Shown piece by piece: positions 8,204-18,526 of a DNA stretch of 60,751 nucleotides. The stretch comes from an uncultured Eubacteriales bacterium. GTDB taxonomy: Bacteria; Bacillota; Clostridia; Oscillospirales; Oscillospiraceae. The translations under genes and the position numbers were made by a program. Within the stretch, counting starts at the first letter, position 1. Every line of letters starts with the position of its first letter. The stretch lies in the NCBI GenBank assembly GCA_949283375.1, contig CASDSM010000012.1:108827-169577 (forward strand), in the 5' to 3' direction. Below the pieces are notes generated by a model. It was given only the letters and a program-made list of their open reading frames with translations. It had not been told where the DNA came from and made no database searches.

Positions 8204-9601
8204 ATGACAACGAAATCTCTGAGCCAGCGCGCTCTCCTGGCACAGCAGGAGCTCCTGGAACCCTGCACCTGTCTGGGCGCTCTGCGCAACGGCGGGATGG
8301 AGACCAAGCTCTCCGCTGTGGTGATGGGCCTGGGCAACCTGGTCCACCGGCAGTACATCAAGGGACTGCTGTTCCTGGCCATCGAGGTCGCATATGTTCT
8401 GTTCATGATCTTCTTTGGCTTCCACAATCTCTATATGCTCGGCTCGCTGGGCACGGAGGTGCAGACCGAGGTCTGGAGCGAGGAGCTGCAGGTCTACCTG
8501 TATGAGGGCGGCGACCAGTCCATCCTCCTGCTCCTGTATGGCATTGCCACCATCCTGGTGACGCTGGTGATGTTCTGGATCTGGCGCGGCACTCTTAAGA
8601 GTGCCTACCGTGTGGAGTTACTCCACACGGCCGGAAAGAAGGTCAATACCTTTGTCGACGACCTGAAGGGACTGCTGGATGAGAACCTCTACCGTCTCCT
8701 GATGGCCCCTCCGATGTTCTTTATCACCGCCCTGACCATTTTGCCGCTGATCTTCATGATCTGCATGGCCTTCACCAACTACAGCAAGATTGACAACCAT
8801 CTCGTGCTCTTTGACTGGGTCGGCCTGGAGAACTTTGCCTCCCTGTTTGACAGCAGCAGTATTCTGGGCAGCACCTTCTGGTCCGTCCTGGTCTGGACGC
8901 TGATCTGGGCCTTTTTCGCCACCTTTACCAACTACTTCTTCGGCATGATTCTGGCCATCGTCATCAACCGCAAGGATACCAAGATCAAGGGCTTCTGGCG
9001 CTTCTGCTTTGTTATCTCCTGCGCGGTGCCGATGTTCGTCTCTCTGCTGATCATGCGCACCATGCTTCAGCCGGAGGGCGCGGTCAACGTGCTGCTGCGT
9101 AACCTTGGCCTGATCGAGCAGGGAGCCAGCCTTCCGTTCTTCACCGACCCGCTCTGGGCCAAGGTGACGGTCATCGTCATCAATATCTGGGTCGGCGTGC
9201 CGTACACCCTGCTGCAGCTCACCGGCGTGCTGCAGAACATCCCGGGCGAGCTCTATGAGGCGGCGATGGTGGACGGGGCCAACCCGGTGCAGAGCTTCAT
9301 CTACATCACCCTGCCCTACATGTTCTACGTCACCACCCCCTACCTGATTTCCACCTTCACCGGCAACGTGAACAACTTCAACGTGATCTACCTCCTCTCC
9401 GGCGGCGACCCGGTGACAGACCTCGCCTCCACCGCCGGCAGCACCGACCTGCTGGTCACCTGGCTCTACAAGCTGACCATCGACAAGCAGTATTACAACG
9501 TCGGCGCGGTCGTCGGCATCCTGACCTTTATCATCCTGGCGATCGGCTCGCTGATCACCTACCGCAACAGTAAGTCCTACAAAGAGGAAGGAGGGTTCTG
9601 A
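8204..9601 (+). CDS. Sugar ABC transporter permease (MalF-like)
   Basis: Membrane component of a CUT1 sugar importer, 465 aa, with about eight hydrophobic segments. It has the extended N-terminal region (two membrane spans with a soluble loop) typical of MalF/MdxF-type rather than short permeases. The EAA loop that contacts the ATPase is visible (ELYEAAMVDGANPVQSF). It follows the binding protein after 16 nt with an AGGGGGAG ribosome binding site. It should pair with the next permease. No ATP-binding subunit is encoded in the window, so a shared MsmK-type ATPase elsewhere is expected. Confidence 0.9.
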   Translation: MTTKSLSQRALLAQQELLEPCTCLGALRNGGMETKLSAVVMGLGNLVHRQYIKGLLFLAIEVAYVLFMIFFGFHNLYMLGSLGTEVQTEVWSEELQVYLYEGGDQSILLLLYGIATILVTLVMFWIWRGTLKSAYRVELLHTAGKKVNTFVDDLKGLLDENLYRLLMAPPMFFITALTILPLIFMICMAFTNYSKIDNHLVLFDWVGLENFASLFDSSSILGSTFWSVLVWTLIWAFFATFTNYFFGMILAIVINRKDTKIKGFWRFCFVISCAVPMFVSLLIMRTMLQPEGAVNVLLRNLGLIEQGASLPFFTDPLWAKVTVIVINIWVGVPYTLLQLTGVLQNIPGELYEAAMVDGANPVQSFIYITLPYMFYVTTPYLISTFTGNVNNFNVIYLLSGGDPVTDLASTAGSTDLLVTWLYKLTIDKQYYNVGAVVGILTFIILAIGSLITYRNSKSYKEEGGF

Positions 9602-9604
9602 GTC

Positions 9605-10468
9605 ATGAAGCATAAGAGTGCGAAAGCGGCCCGCCTGCGCAACAACATCATTGTCCACACCGTGCTGGCGATCCTGGCCTTTGTCTGGGTCTTCCCGGTG
9701 CTCTGGGTCATTATGACCAGCTTCCGCGGCGAGAAGGGTTCCTATATCTCCACGTTCTTCCCGGAGACCTACACGCTGGACAACTACATCAAGCTGTTCA
9801 CCGACACCACCGTTCTGAACTTCCCCAAGATGTTCATGAACACCCTGATTATCGCCATCTTCTCCTGCCTGCTCTCTGCGTTCTACGTCCTCTCGGCGGC
9901 CTACTGCCTGTCGCGGATGAAGTTCCGCATGAGAAAACCCTATATGAACATGGCGATGGTGCTCGGCCTGTTCCCCGGCTTCATGTCGATGGTCGCCGTC
10001 TACTTCATCCTCAAGGCAGTCGGCCTGAGCGAGGGCTCCCTGATCCGCGTGGCGCTCATCCTCTGCTATTCCGGCGGAGCGGCGCTCGGCTTCCAGATCT
10101 CCAAGGGCTTCTTTGACACGATACCCTACTCCATTGACGAGGCGGCCCTGATCGACGGCTGTACCCGCTGGCAGATCTTCACCCGCATCACCCTGCCGCT
10201 GTCCAAGCCCATCGTGATCTACACGGTGCTGACCGCCTTCATCGGCCCCTGGGTGGACTTCATCTTTGCCAAGGTGATCTGCCGCGCGAACGCCGACCAG
10301 TACACCGTGGCCATCGGCCTCTGGCGCATGCTGGAGAAGGAGTATATCGACAACTGGTACACCAGCTTCGCGGCGGGAGCGGTGCTGATCTCCATCCCGA
10401 TCGCGATCCTCTTCCTGAAACTGCAAAAGTACTATGTTGACGGCATGACCGGCGCTGTGAAGGGCTGA
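9605..10468 (+). CDS. Sugar ABC transporter permease (MalG-like)
   Basis: Second membrane component of the importer, 287 aa with six predicted spans, the usual MalG length. The EAA loop is present (DEAALIDGCTRWQIFTRI), as is an N-terminal span followed by the extracytoplasmic loop (SFRGEKGSY...). AAGGAGGG lies 10 nt before the ATG. It ends the transporter operon; the AAAACGTTT motif and a long inverted repeat follow immediately. Confidence 0.9.
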   Translation: MKHKSAKAARLRNNIIVHTVLAILAFVWVFPVLWVIMTSFRGEKGSYISTFFPETYTLDNYIKLFTDTTVLNFPKMFMNTLIIAIFSCLLSAFYVLSAAYCLSRMKFRMRKPYMNMAMVLGLFPGFMSMVAVYFILKAVGLSEGSLIRVALILCYSGGAALGFQISKGFFDTIPYSIDEAALIDGCTRWQIFTRITLPLSKPIVIYTVLTAFIGPWVDFIFAKVICRANADQYTVAIGLWRMLEKEYIDNWYTSFAAGAVLISIPIAILFLKLQKYYVDGMTGAVKG

Positions 10469-10473
10469 TCAAA

Positions 10474-10482
10474 AAAACGTTT
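10474..10482. promoter_or_regulatory. Candidate LacI-type operator, AAAACGTTT copy 2
   Basis: Identical to the nonamer at 6742-6750. It lies 32 nt upstream of the -10 box for pullulanase, suggesting that the transporter and the glycogen enzymes share a regulator. Short length makes chance recurrence possible. Confidence 0.35.
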
Positions 10483-10485
10483 CCT

Positions 10486-10545
10486 GGGTGTGGCCCTCGG
10501 TGCAATAAGAGCGTATAATCTTAGTGTGCAGGAGGGGCCACACCC
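10486..10545 (+). promoter_or_regulatory. Long inverted repeat enclosing a -10 box upstream of pullulanase
   Basis: Perfect 11-bp arms GGGTGTGGCCC (10486-10496) and GGGCCACACCC (10535-10545). Inside, TAAGA/TCTTA (10506-10510, 10519-10523) can pair, and TATAAT lies at 10514-10519. No good -35 hexamer sits 16-18 bp upstream. It could terminate the transporter transcript (only a CT-rich tail, no clean T run), be an operator, or be both promoter and attenuator. Confidence 0.5.
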
Positions 10546-10584
10546 TCTCTCTTTCCCCACAACAGTTCAGATTTGGTGATTCAC

Positions 10585-12561
10585 ATGACAGGATACAAAA
10601 CATTGCAGGATGAGGCGCGGACCGCCGTGCTCGACTTTGACTCCCTCGCCTTTCAGGAGCAGTATGACTGCCCGCTCTCCCTCGGCGCCTTCTGTGGAGA
10701 GAGCGGCACCGTCTTCCGTCTCTGGGCGCCCACGGCGCAGGAGGTGGTGCTCCGCCTCTACCGGGCGGGGATGGGGGATTGCCTGCTCCTCTCCCGGCAG
10801 ATGACGCCGGAGGAGCGCGGCCTCTGGACCTGGGAGACAGAGGAAAACCTCGACGGCATCTACTACGACTACCTCGTCACCGCCGGGGACCGGACGCGCC
10901 GCACCGCCGACCCCTACGCCCGCGCCTGCGGCCGGAACGGGGACCGGAGCATGGTGATCGACCTGCGCCGGACCGACCCCGCGGGCTGGGAGCAGGACGC
11001 GCCGCCCGCGCGGGGGCCGGAGACGGTGATCTACGAGGTCCATATGAAGGACTTCTCCTGGGACCCGCACTCCGGCGTCCGGCCGGAGTACCGCGGCAAG
11101 TACAAGGCCCTCTGCCAGAGCGAGACCACCCTCGACGGCGCGGGAGAGCGGCCGACCTGCCTCTCCTACCTGCGCGGCCTCGGCGTGACCCACGTCCAGC
11201 TCATGCCGGTCTTTGACTACGGCTCGGTGGACGAGGGGGGAGACCCGGACGCCTTCAACTGGGGCTATGACCCGGTGAACTACAACGTCCCGGAGGGCTC
11301 CTACGCCACCGACCCAGACCACGGAGAGGTGCGCATCCGCGAGCTGAAGGAGGCGGTCGCCTCACTGCACCGCAATGGCTTTCGCGTCATCATGGACGTG
11401 GTGTATAACCACACCTACCGCCTGGACTCCTGGCTGTTCCGGACCGTACCCTGGTACTACTACCGCCGGCAGGAGGACGGTTCGCCCTCCGACGGCTCCG
11501 GCTGCGGCAACGACCTGGCCTCCGAGCGGAGCATGTGCGCGCGCTATATCCTCGACTCCGTCCTCTACTGGGCGGAGGAGTACCACATGGACGGGTTCCG
11601 CTTTGACCTGATGGGCCTGCTGGATGTCCGGCTGATGAACGAGATCCAGCGCACCCTCGACCGGCGCTTCGGCGCGGGGGAGAAGCTGATCTTCGGCGAG
11701 CCCTGGCGGGCCTCCGCCAGCGCCTGCGCGCCGGGGACCCGGCTGGCGGATAAGGCCCATCTGCGCGCGCTGGACGGCGCGATCGGCGCGTTCTGCGACG
11801 CTACGCGCGACGCCGTCAAGGGCAGCGCCCTCAAGGCGGATGTGCTCGGCTTCGTGAACGGCGGCACGCTGGACGCACAGTACCTGGACTGCTGTCTCAA
11901 GGGCTGGGCGGGGCCATACAAGGCGTTCTCTGCCCGCTCCCCGGCGCAGACCATCACCTACCTCTCCTCCCACGACGACTGGACGCTCTGGGATAAGCTG
12001 GTGCTCACGATGGACCCCGAGCATCGCTTCCATACCCCGCAAGAGGACATCCTGCGCGCCAACCGCCTGGCGGCGATGATCTGCTTTTGCTGTCAGGGCC
12101 ATCTCTTCCTCCTCTCCGGCGAGGAGTTCGGCCGCTCCAAGGACGGCGTGCGCGACTCCTACGCCTCTCCCGTCCAGATCAACCGCCTGGACTGGCGCCG
12201 CGCTTGGGCGTGGAGCGGGCTGGTGTCGTATTACCGCGGCCTGATCGCCCTGCGCAAGCGCCTGCCCGGCCTGTGCGACAAGAGTGAGGCGGCCCCGGAC
12301 CGCATCCTGGAGACGGCGGACTGCGCAGAGAACTGCGTGACCGCCCGCATCGACAACCGCGGCCCCGGCAGCCGCTGGACGGAGCTCTTCCTCATCTGCA
12401 ACGCCGGGGAAAAGGCGGTCACGGTCTCCCTGCCGGAGGGAGAGTGGCAGGTCCTCGCGGACGGGGAGAGCAGCGAGTGCTGGCGCGCGGAGGAGCCGGT
12501 CTGCCTGCGGACGGAGGCAGCTGTCCCCGCCGGGAGCGCCCTGCTGCTCGGCGCGCGCTGA
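10585..12561 (+). CDS. pulA: Type I pullulanase (GH13_14)
   Basis: Hydrolyses alpha-1,6 branches of pullulan, glycogen and branched maltodextrins. There is an N-terminal CBM48-like domain (VFRLWAPTAQEVVLRLY) and then the GH13 barrel. The pullulanase-I signature YNVPEGSYATDP is present, with conserved regions VVYNHT, GFRFDLMG (nucleophile Asp, about residue 341), FGEPW (acid/base Glu, about 371) and SSHDD. No signal peptide, so intracellular. ATG 10585 (658 aa) has only a weak GGTG site 6 nt upstream; TTG 10573 and GTG 10576 are alternatives. It heads the glycogen/maltodextrin catabolic operon. Confidence 0.9.
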   Translation: MTGYKTLQDEARTAVLDFDSLAFQEQYDCPLSLGAFCGESGTVFRLWAPTAQEVVLRLYRAGMGDCLLLSRQMTPEERGLWTWETEENLDGIYYDYLVTAGDRTRRTADPYARACGRNGDRSMVIDLRRTDPAGWEQDAPPARGPETVIYEVHMKDFSWDPHSGVRPEYRGKYKALCQSETTLDGAGERPTCLSYLRGLGVTHVQLMPVFDYGSVDEGGDPDAFNWGYDPVNYNVPEGSYATDPDHGEVRIRELKEAVASLHRNGFRVIMDVVYNHTYRLDSWLFRTVPWYYYRRQEDGSPSDGSGCGNDLASERSMCARYILDSVLYWAEEYHMDGFRFDLMGLLDVRLMNEIQRTLDRRFGAGEKLIFGEPWRASASACAPGTRLADKAHLRALDGAIGAFCDATRDAVKGSALKADVLGFVNGGTLDAQYLDCCLKGWAGPYKAFSARSPAQTITYLSSHDDWTLWDKLVLTMDPEHRFHTPQEDILRANRLAAMICFCCQGHLFLLSGEEFGRSKDGVRDSYASPVQINRLDWRRAWAWSGLVSYYRGLIALRKRLPGLCDKSEAAPDRILETADCAENCVTARIDNRGPGSRWTELFLICNAGEKAVTVSLPEGEWQVLADGESSECWRAEEPVCLRTEAAVPAGSALLLGAR

Positions 12562-12573
12562 CGGAGGGATGAC

Positions 12574-14541
12574 ATGCATTTTCTCTACGGACATCAGGAT
12601 ATGCCCACCCTGGACCGGGCGCAGGAGAACTGCTACCTGCTCACCAACGGTCTGGGCGGCTACTCCTCCCTGACGGCTGCGTTCTCCGCCGCCCGGAACG
12701 ACCACAGCCTCTTCACCGCCGCCCTGCGCCCGCCCGGCGCGCGGGTGCAGATGGTCCAGCGCCTTTCCGAGGAGCTGGAGGTGGAGGGGGAGCGGCACTT
12801 TCTCTCCACCCAGGCGTTTGCCGGGGCGGATGCGCCCGAGGAGGGCTACCGCCTGCTCGACCTCTTTGCCGTCCGGGACGGCGCGCCTGTCTGGCGCTAT
12901 CAGGCGCTCGGGGTGCAGGTCACCCGCCGCGCCGGCATCGCCCATGAGAAAAACACCGTGGCGGTGACCTACGAGGTGGAAAATGCCAGCCGCGCGCCCT
13001 GTACCCTGCGCGTCCGCCCAGCCCTCCAGATGACGCCGAAGGGGGAGGACCTCCCGCCGGAGCAGGTCTTCTGGCCGGAGGAAGGGCGGGTTCTCTCCGG
13101 GCGCTATACCCTCTGTTTCACATCCAACGGCTCCGTCCGCCCCATCCCGCCGCGCAGGCGGCAGCTCGCCTATCCCCGCGACAGCTGGGACGGGCGGCGG
13201 GACACCGGCTGGACGGAGGAGTGCCTGGAATTTGCGTGGACCGCGCCACCCGGCGCGTCCGCCGTGTGGGAGATCGTCTTCTCCACGGAGCCCATCGCAG
13301 CCGCCGGAGGGGAGATCGTGCGGGAGACCGCCTCCCGCCTGCGCGCCTGGTCGGAGATGGGCGGATTTCGCGCCCCGGCGGCCCGGCAGCTCGCGCAGAG
13401 CGCGGCGGCGTTCCTTGCCCGGCGGACCTCCACCGGCGGCCTCACCATCCTTGCGGGCTACCCCTTCTTTGAGGACTGGGGGCGGGACACCATGATCGCC
13501 CTGCCGGGCTGCGTCCTCGCCACCGGCCGCTATGAGGAGGCCAGGAGCATCCTGCGCACCTTCCTCGCCTATGAGCGCGACGGGCTGGTGCCCAACCTCT
13601 TCCCGGACGGCGGGTCGGAGCCGCGCTACAACACGGCGGACGCCGCCCTGCTGCTCATCAACTGTATCTGGCTATACTATGAGAAGACGGGGGACGAGGC
13701 CTTCGTGCGCGAGGCGTACCCGGTCCTCGCGCGTATCGCCGAGGCCTACCGCCGGGGCACGCATTACGCCATCTCGATGGACGATGACGGCCTCATCCGC
13801 GCCGGGTCCGGTCTGGACCAGGTGACGTGGATGGATGTCTGTGTGGACGGCATCCTGCCCACCCCGCGCCACGGGAAGCCGGTGGAGGTCAACGCCTACT
13901 GGTATAACGCCCTGCGCATCCTCCAGCGCCTTGCCCCGCTCGCCGGGGCGGACGGGGAGGGGTACGGCCGCCTCGCCGGGCGGGTGCGCGCGTCCTTCTG
14001 TGCGCAGTTCTGGATGGGGGAGAGGGGCTACCTCAAGGACGTCCTCTCCGGCACGGCGGCGGACACCCAGCTGCGCTGCAACCAGATCTGGGCCGTCTCC
14101 CTTCCCTTTACCATGCTCCCGCCGGAGCAGGAGCGCTCGGTGGTGGACGCGGTCTTCCGCGCGCTCTACACTCCCTGCGGCCTGCGCACCCTCGATCCGG
14201 CGGACGGGGAGTTTCACCCCGTCTATCTGGGCCGGCAGAAGGAGCGCGACCTCGCCTATCATCAGGGGACGGTCTGGCCCTTCCCGCTCGGCGCGTTCTA
14301 CCTCGCCTGGCTCAAGACGCGGGGATATACCCCCGCCGCGGCCGCGCAGGTCCGCGACTGGCTGGAGGCGCTGGAGCCCGCCCTGCGCGAGGGCTGCGTG
14401 GGCCAGCTCCCTGAGATCTACGACGGCGCCTGTCCCGCCGCGTCCAAGGGCTGCTTTGCCCAGGCGTGGAGCGTGGGCGAGCTACTGCGCGTCTATGAGG
14501 CGCTGGAGAAACGAATTGAGATGGGTTGCGGCCCATCCTGA
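12574..14541 (+). CDS. Glycogen debranching enzyme (amylo-alpha-1,6-glucosidase, GH133-like)
   Basis: 655-aa protein of the archaeal/bacterial-type glycogen debranching family; removes alpha-1,6-linked glucose stubs. The N-terminal domain begins with the typical [17 protein letters not shown]. The C-terminal (alpha/alpha)6 catalytic domain shows [33 protein letters not shown] and [14 protein letters not shown] 12574 follows ACGGAGGG by 5 nt and starts 12 nt after pulA. A second debrancher next to pullulanase suggests the two act on different branch lengths. Confidence 0.88.
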   Translation: MHFLYGHQDMPTLDRAQENCYLLTNGLGGYSSLTAAFSAARNDHSLFTAALRPPGARVQMVQRLSEELEVEGERHFLSTQAFAGADAPEEGYRLLDLFAVRDGAPVWRYQALGVQVTRRAGIAHEKNTVAVTYEVENASRAPCTLRVRPALQMTPKGEDLPPEQVFWPEEGRVLSGRYTLCFTSNGSVRPIPPRRRQLAYPRDSWDGRRDTGWTEECLEFAWTAPPGASAVWEIVFSTEPIAAAGGEIVRETASRLRAWSEMGGFRAPAARQLAQSAAAFLARRTSTGGLTILAGYPFFEDWGRDTMIALPGCVLATGRYEEARSILRTFLAYERDGLVPNLFPDGGSEPRYNTADAALLLINCIWLYYEKTGDEAFVREAYPVLARIAEAYRRGTHYAISMDDDGLIRAGSGLDQVTWMDVCVDGILPTPRHGKPVEVNAYWYNALRILQRLAPLAGADGEGYGRLAGRVRASFCAQFWMGERGYLKDVLSGTAADTQLRCNQIWAVSLPFTMLPPEQERSVVDAVFRALYTPCGLRTLDPADGEFHPVYLGRQKERDLAYHQGTVWPFPLGAFYLAWLKTRGYTPAAAAQVRDWLEALEPALREGCVGQLPEIYDGACPAASKGCFAQAWSVGELLRVYEALEKRIEMGCGPS

Positions 14542-14560
14542 CAGAGAAAGGACGATCACG

Positions 14561-16834
14561 ATGGAAGCAAAGCTGAATGAGATTTTGTACCAGAAGTTTG
14601 GCGTCTCCCTGGCCAAGGCGAGCCGGGAGGAGGTCTATGCCGCCCTGCTGGAGCTCACGCGCCGGGAGATGGCCGGACGGGAGAAGATCGGTGGGGAACG
14701 GAAGCTCTACTACGTCTCCGCGGAGTTTCTGATCGGAAAGCTGCTGTCGAACAATCTGCTCAACCTGGGCCTCTTTGCCGAGGCGCGGGAGGTGCTCTCC
14801 CGCTATGGCTTCACCTTGGAGGAGATCGAGGAGGCCGAGCCGGAGCCCTCCCTCGGAAACGGCGGTCTGGGCCGTCTGGCGGCCTGCTTCCTCGACTCCA
14901 TCGCCGCTCTCGGCCTCTGCGGCGACGGGGCGGGGCTGAACTATCACGAGGGATTGTTCTATCAGCGCCTCTCCGACCACCGCCAGTGCGAGGAGAAGAA
15001 TCCATGGATCACCCCGGAGAGCTGGCTGACGCGCACGGACGTCCATTTCCCCGTCCAGCTCGGGGAGAAGACGGTGCGCTCCACCATGTACGACATCGAC
15101 GTGCCCGGCTGGAGGGGCGGGCGCAATACCCTCCACCTCTTTGACCTGGACACGGTGGACGACAGCATCATCCGCGACGGCATCTCCTTTGACAAGGGGG
15201 ACATCGAGCGCTGCCTGACCCTCTTCCTCTATCCGGACGACAGCGACGAGGCCGGCCGCCTCCTGCGCGTCTATCAGCAGTATTTCATGGTCTCCAACAC
15301 CGCCCAGCTCATCCTGAAGGAGACGGAGGAGCGCGGCTATGACGTGCGCGACCTGCACCGCCATGTCGCCGTGCAGATCAACGACACCCACCCGACCATG
15401 ATCGTCCCCGAGCTGGTCCGCCTGCTCCTCGCGCGCGGCCTCACCATGGACGAGGCGATCGCCGAGGTGGAGCAGACCTGCGCCTACACGAATCACACCA
15501 TCCTCGCCGAGGCGCTGGAGAAGTGGCCCATCCATTATCTCGAGCAGGCCGCCCCGGCCATCGTCCCCATCATCCGCGAGCTGGACCGGCGGGTGCGGGC
15601 GAAATACGACGGGGAGAACGTGCAGATTATCGACCAGGACGACGTGGTCCACATGGCCCACATCGACATCCACTACGGCTACAGCGTCAATGGCGTGGCC
15701 GCCCTGCATACGGAGATCCTCAAGCGCTCCGAGCTGCGGCCGTTTTACGAGCTCTATCCGGAGAAGTTCAACAACAAGACCAATGGCATCACCTTCCGCC
15801 GCTGGCTGCTGGACTGCAACCCGCCCCTGGCGGACTACCTTTCCGGGCTGATCGGACCGGCTTTCCGGGACGACGCGTCCCGGCTGGAGGACCTGCTGGC
15901 CTATCAGGACGACGAGAAGGTGCTGCTCGACCTCAACTCCATCAAGCGCCAGGCCAAGCGTGCCCTGTCCGCCTACCTGCGCGAGACGCAGGGTATTGAG
16001 CTGGACGCGCACTCCATCTTTGACATCCAGGCCAAGCGCCTGCACGAGTACAAGCGTCAGCAGCTCAACCTGCTCTCCGCCATCTATTTCTACCTCGAGA
16101 TCAAGGAGGGGCGCCACCCGGTCCGCCCGATCACCATGATCTTCGGGGCAAAGGCGGCCCCGGCCTACGTCATCGCCAAGGACATCATTCACCTGATCCT
16201 CTGCCTGAGCGAGCTGATCGACGCCGACCCCGAGGTGCGCAAGTGGCTGCGGGTTGTCATGGTGGAAAATTACAACGTCACCAAGGCGGCCAAGCTCATC
16301 CCCGCCTGCGACATCTCCGAGCAGATCAGCCTGGCCTCCAAGGAGGCCTCCGGCACTGGCAACATGAAGTTCATGCTCAACGGCGCGGTCACCCTCGGCA
16401 CGCTGGACGGGGCGAATGTCGAGATCCGCGACCTGGTCGGGGAGGAGAATATCGCCATCTTCGGCAAGCATCCGGACGAGGTGATCCGCCTGTATGATGA
16501 GAAGGCAAAGGACCCCGCCGCCGGGTACAATCCCGCCGAGTACTATGCCGACCCGGAAATCGCCCGCCTGGTGGACTTCATCGTGGACGAGCGCCTGCTC
16601 ACCATCGGCCACCGCGAGCAGCTCGAGCGGCTGCACCATGAGCTGGTGAGCAAGGACTGGTTCATGACCCTGCTCGACCTGAAGGACTATCTGGTCACGA
16701 AGCAGCGCCTGATCGCCGCCTATGAGGACCGCAAGGCGTGGGCCAAGATGTCGCTGGTCAACATCGCCAAGGCCGGATTCTTCTCATCTGACCGCACGAT
16801 TGCCGAGTATAACCGCGACATCTGGCATCTGTAA
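14561..16834 (+). CDS. glgP: Glycogen/maltodextrin phosphorylase
   Basis: GT35 enzyme that phosphorolyses alpha-1,4-glucan chain ends to glucose 1-phosphate. ATG 14561 gives 757 aa, typical for the family; the open frame extends about 240 codons further upstream but only as an overlap with the debranching gene. Visible motifs are [15 protein letters not shown] near the N-terminus, [19 protein letters not shown] and INDTHPTM. The PLP-lysine region is [21 protein letters not shown] (Lys near residue 603). AAAGGA lies upstream of the start. It acts with the two debranchers upstream. Confidence 0.95.
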   Translation: MEAKLNEILYQKFGVSLAKASREEVYAALLELTRREMAGREKIGGERKLYYVSAEFLIGKLLSNNLLNLGLFAEAREVLSRYGFTLEEIEEAEPEPSLGNGGLGRLAACFLDSIAALGLCGDGAGLNYHEGLFYQRLSDHRQCEEKNPWITPESWLTRTDVHFPVQLGEKTVRSTMYDIDVPGWRGGRNTLHLFDLDTVDDSIIRDGISFDKGDIERCLTLFLYPDDSDEAGRLLRVYQQYFMVSNTAQLILKETEERGYDVRDLHRHVAVQINDTHPTMIVPELVRLLLARGLTMDEAIAEVEQTCAYTNHTILAEALEKWPIHYLEQAAPAIVPIIRELDRRVRAKYDGENVQIIDQDDVVHMAHIDIHYGYSVNGVAALHTEILKRSELRPFYELYPEKFNNKTNGITFRRWLLDCNPPLADYLSGLIGPAFRDDASRLEDLLAYQDDEKVLLDLNSIKRQAKRALSAYLRETQGIELDAHSIFDIQAKRLHEYKRQQLNLLSAIYFYLEIKEGRHPVRPITMIFGAKAAPAYVIAKDIIHLILCLSELIDADPEVRKWLRVVMVENYNVTKAAKLIPACDISEQISLASKEASGTGNMKFMLNGAVTLGTLDGANVEIRDLVGEENIAIFGKHPDEVIRLYDEKAKDPAAGYNPAEYYADPEIARLVDFIVDERLLTIGHREQLERLHHELVSKDWFMTLLDLKDYLVTKQRLIAAYEDRKAWAKMSLVNIAKAGFFSSDRTIAEYNRDIWHL

Positions 16835-16848
16835 AAAACCTATTTTCC

Positions 16849-16878
16849 CGGCCGGCGGCGTCGACGGGCCGCCGGCCG
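16849..16878 (+). other. Strong intercistronic hairpin between glgP and the alpha-glucosidase
   Basis: Perfect 11-bp GC-only stem CGGCCGGCGGC (16849-16859) / GCCGCCGGCCG (16868-16878) with an 8-nt loop. No T tract follows; the ribosome binding site AGGAGG comes 4 nt later. It is more likely an mRNA stabiliser or partial attenuator that sets the ratio of upstream to downstream protein than a terminator. Confidence 0.7.
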
Positions 16879-16894
16879 AACAGGAGGAGCGCAT

Positions 16895-18526
16895 ATGCTG
16901 GACAAGACAAAACCGGACTGGTGGAAGTCCGCCGTCTTCTATCAGATCTATCCCAAGAGCTTTCAGGACACCAGCGGCAGCGGGACGGGGGACCTGCGCG
17001 GCATCCTCGCCCATCTGGACTACCTGGCCGAGCTCGGCGTGGACGGCATCTGGCTCTCGCCGGTCTACGCCTCCCCACAGGCGGACAACGGCTATGACAT
17101 CTCGGACTATCAGGCCATCCACCCCGCGCTCGGCACGATGGAGGACATGGAGGAGCTGATCGCCGAGGCGAAGGCGCGCGGCATCTCCATCATTATGGAC
17201 CTCGTGCTCAACCACACCTCGGACGAGCACCGCTGGTTCCGCGAGGCGCTCCGGAGCCGGGAAAATCCCTACCACGACTACTACGTCTGGCGGGACGGCA
17301 CGCCGGAGGCCCTGCCCAACGACATGAAGGCGTCCTTTGGCGGCCCGGCCTGGACCTATGTGCCCCATCTGGGACAGTATTACTTCCATCAGTTCGCCGT
17401 CAAGCAGCCCGACCTCAACTGGGAAAATCCCGCCGTCCGCGCTGAGCTCTACCGGATGATCCGCTTCTGGATGGACAAGGGGATCGAGGGCTTCCGCCTG
17501 GACGTGATCGACCAGATCGCCAAGGACCCGGACCGGAAGATCACCGCCAACGGCCCGCGCCTGCACGAGTTCCTGCGCGAGCTCTCCCGCGAGACCTTCC
17601 AGCGCCGCCCCGGACTGGTCACGGTGGGGGAGGCCTGGGGAGCCACCGTCGAGCGCGCGCGGCGCTACAGCGCGCCGGACGGGAGCGAGCTGTCCATGGT
17701 CTTCCAGTTTGAGCAGATGGGCCTCGACCAGCAGCCTGGCAGGGAGAAGTGGGACCTCGCCCCGCTCCCGGTCGTCCGCCTCAAGGAGAGCTTCGCGCGC
17801 TGGCAGCAGGGACTGCACGGGGAGGGGTGGAACAGCCTCTTTCTGGACAACCACGACCTGCCGCGCATCGTCTCCCGCTGGGGGGATGATGGCCGCTGGC
17901 GCGTCCGCTCGGCCAAGATGCTGGCGACCATGCTCCACGGGATGCAGGGCACGCCCTACATCTACCAGGGCGAGGAGCTGGGCATGACCAATATCCGCCT
18001 GCCCATTGAGCAGTATGTGGACATCGAGATCCACGGGATGTACGCCGAGCGCATCGCCCGGGGAGACGACCCCGCATCGGTGATGGCCTCCATCTACGCC
18101 AAGGGGCGGGACAATGCCCGCACGCCGATGCAGTGGACGGACGGGGAGAACGCCGGCTTTACCACAGGGACGCCGTGGCTCCCGGTCAATTCGAACTGCC
18201 GCGAGATCAACGCCGCGGCCGCCCTCGCCGACCCGGACTCCGTCTTCTACTACTATCAGAAGCTCATCCGCCTGCGCAAGGCGCACCCCGTCTTTGCCGA
18301 GGGAGACTTTGCACTGGTGGATGCCGGGAGCGAGCAGACCTTCGCCTACCTCCGCCGGACGGAGGGAGAGCGGCTGCTGGTGGCCTGCAACTTCACCGGA
18401 GAGCAGGTCCCGTTCCGCTGGCCGGAGGGTTTTTCCGGCGCGGAGCTGCTCCTCTCCAACTGCGGCGTGCCGGAGGACGGGACCCTGCGCCCCTATGAGG
18501 CGTTCATGCTGCTTGAGAGGCGGTGA
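16895..18526 (+). CDS. Alpha-glucosidase / oligo-1,6-glucosidase (GH13)
   Basis: Intracellular retaining glucosidase, 543 aa, of the oligo-1,6-glucosidase/trehalose-6-phosphate hydrolase/sucrose isomerase-type GH13 subfamilies. The N-terminus WWKSAVFYQIYPKSFQDTSG is diagnostic. Conserved regions are DLVLNHTSDEH, GFRLDVID (nucleophile about residue 202), VGEAWG (acid/base Glu; usually VGEM/VGET) and LDNHDLPR. AGGAGGAG precedes the ATG. It probably trims short maltodextrins or isomaltodextrins to glucose. The precise linkage preference cannot be read from sequence. Confidence 0.88.
   Translation: MLDKTKPDWWKSAVFYQIYPKSFQDTSGSGTGDLRGILAHLDYLAELGVDGIWLSPVYASPQADNGYDISDYQAIHPALGTMEDMEELIAEAKARGISIIMDLVLNHTSDEHRWFREALRSRENPYHDYYVWRDGTPEALPNDMKASFGGPAWTYVPHLGQYYFHQFAVKQPDLNWENPAVRAELYRMIRFWMDKGIEGFRLDVIDQIAKDPDRKITANGPRLHEFLRELSRETFQRRPGLVTVGEAWGATVERARRYSAPDGSELSMVFQFEQMGLDQQPGREKWDLAPLPVVRLKESFARWQQGLHGEGWNSLFLDNHDLPRIVSRWGDDGRWRVRSAKMLATMLHGMQGTPYIYQGEELGMTNIRLPIEQYVDIEIHGMYAERIARGDDPASVMASIYAKGRDNARTPMQWTDGENAGFTTGTPWLPVNSNCREINAAAALADPDSVFYYYQKLIRLRKAHPVFAEGDFALVDAGSEQTFAYLRRTEGERLLVACNFTGEQVPFRWPEGFSGAELLLSNCGVPEDGTLRPYEAFMLLERR

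Noticed and set aside
8618-10426. A 602-codon minus-strand frame opposite the two permeases
   Set aside because: Asp/His/Gly/Arg/Val-rich shadow of membrane-protein codons; no family similarity.
13835-14560. An extra ~240 codons in frame upstream of glgP
   Set aside because: Lies entirely inside the debranching-enzyme gene and has an Arg/Ser/Pro-rich composition typical of a shadow frame. The phosphorylase N-terminus is complete at 14561.
14312-16639. A 775-codon open frame on the minus strand opposite glgP
   Set aside because: Typical mirror frame of a GC-rich gene. It lacks a ribosome binding site and recognisable domains, while the + strand is a complete phosphorylase.
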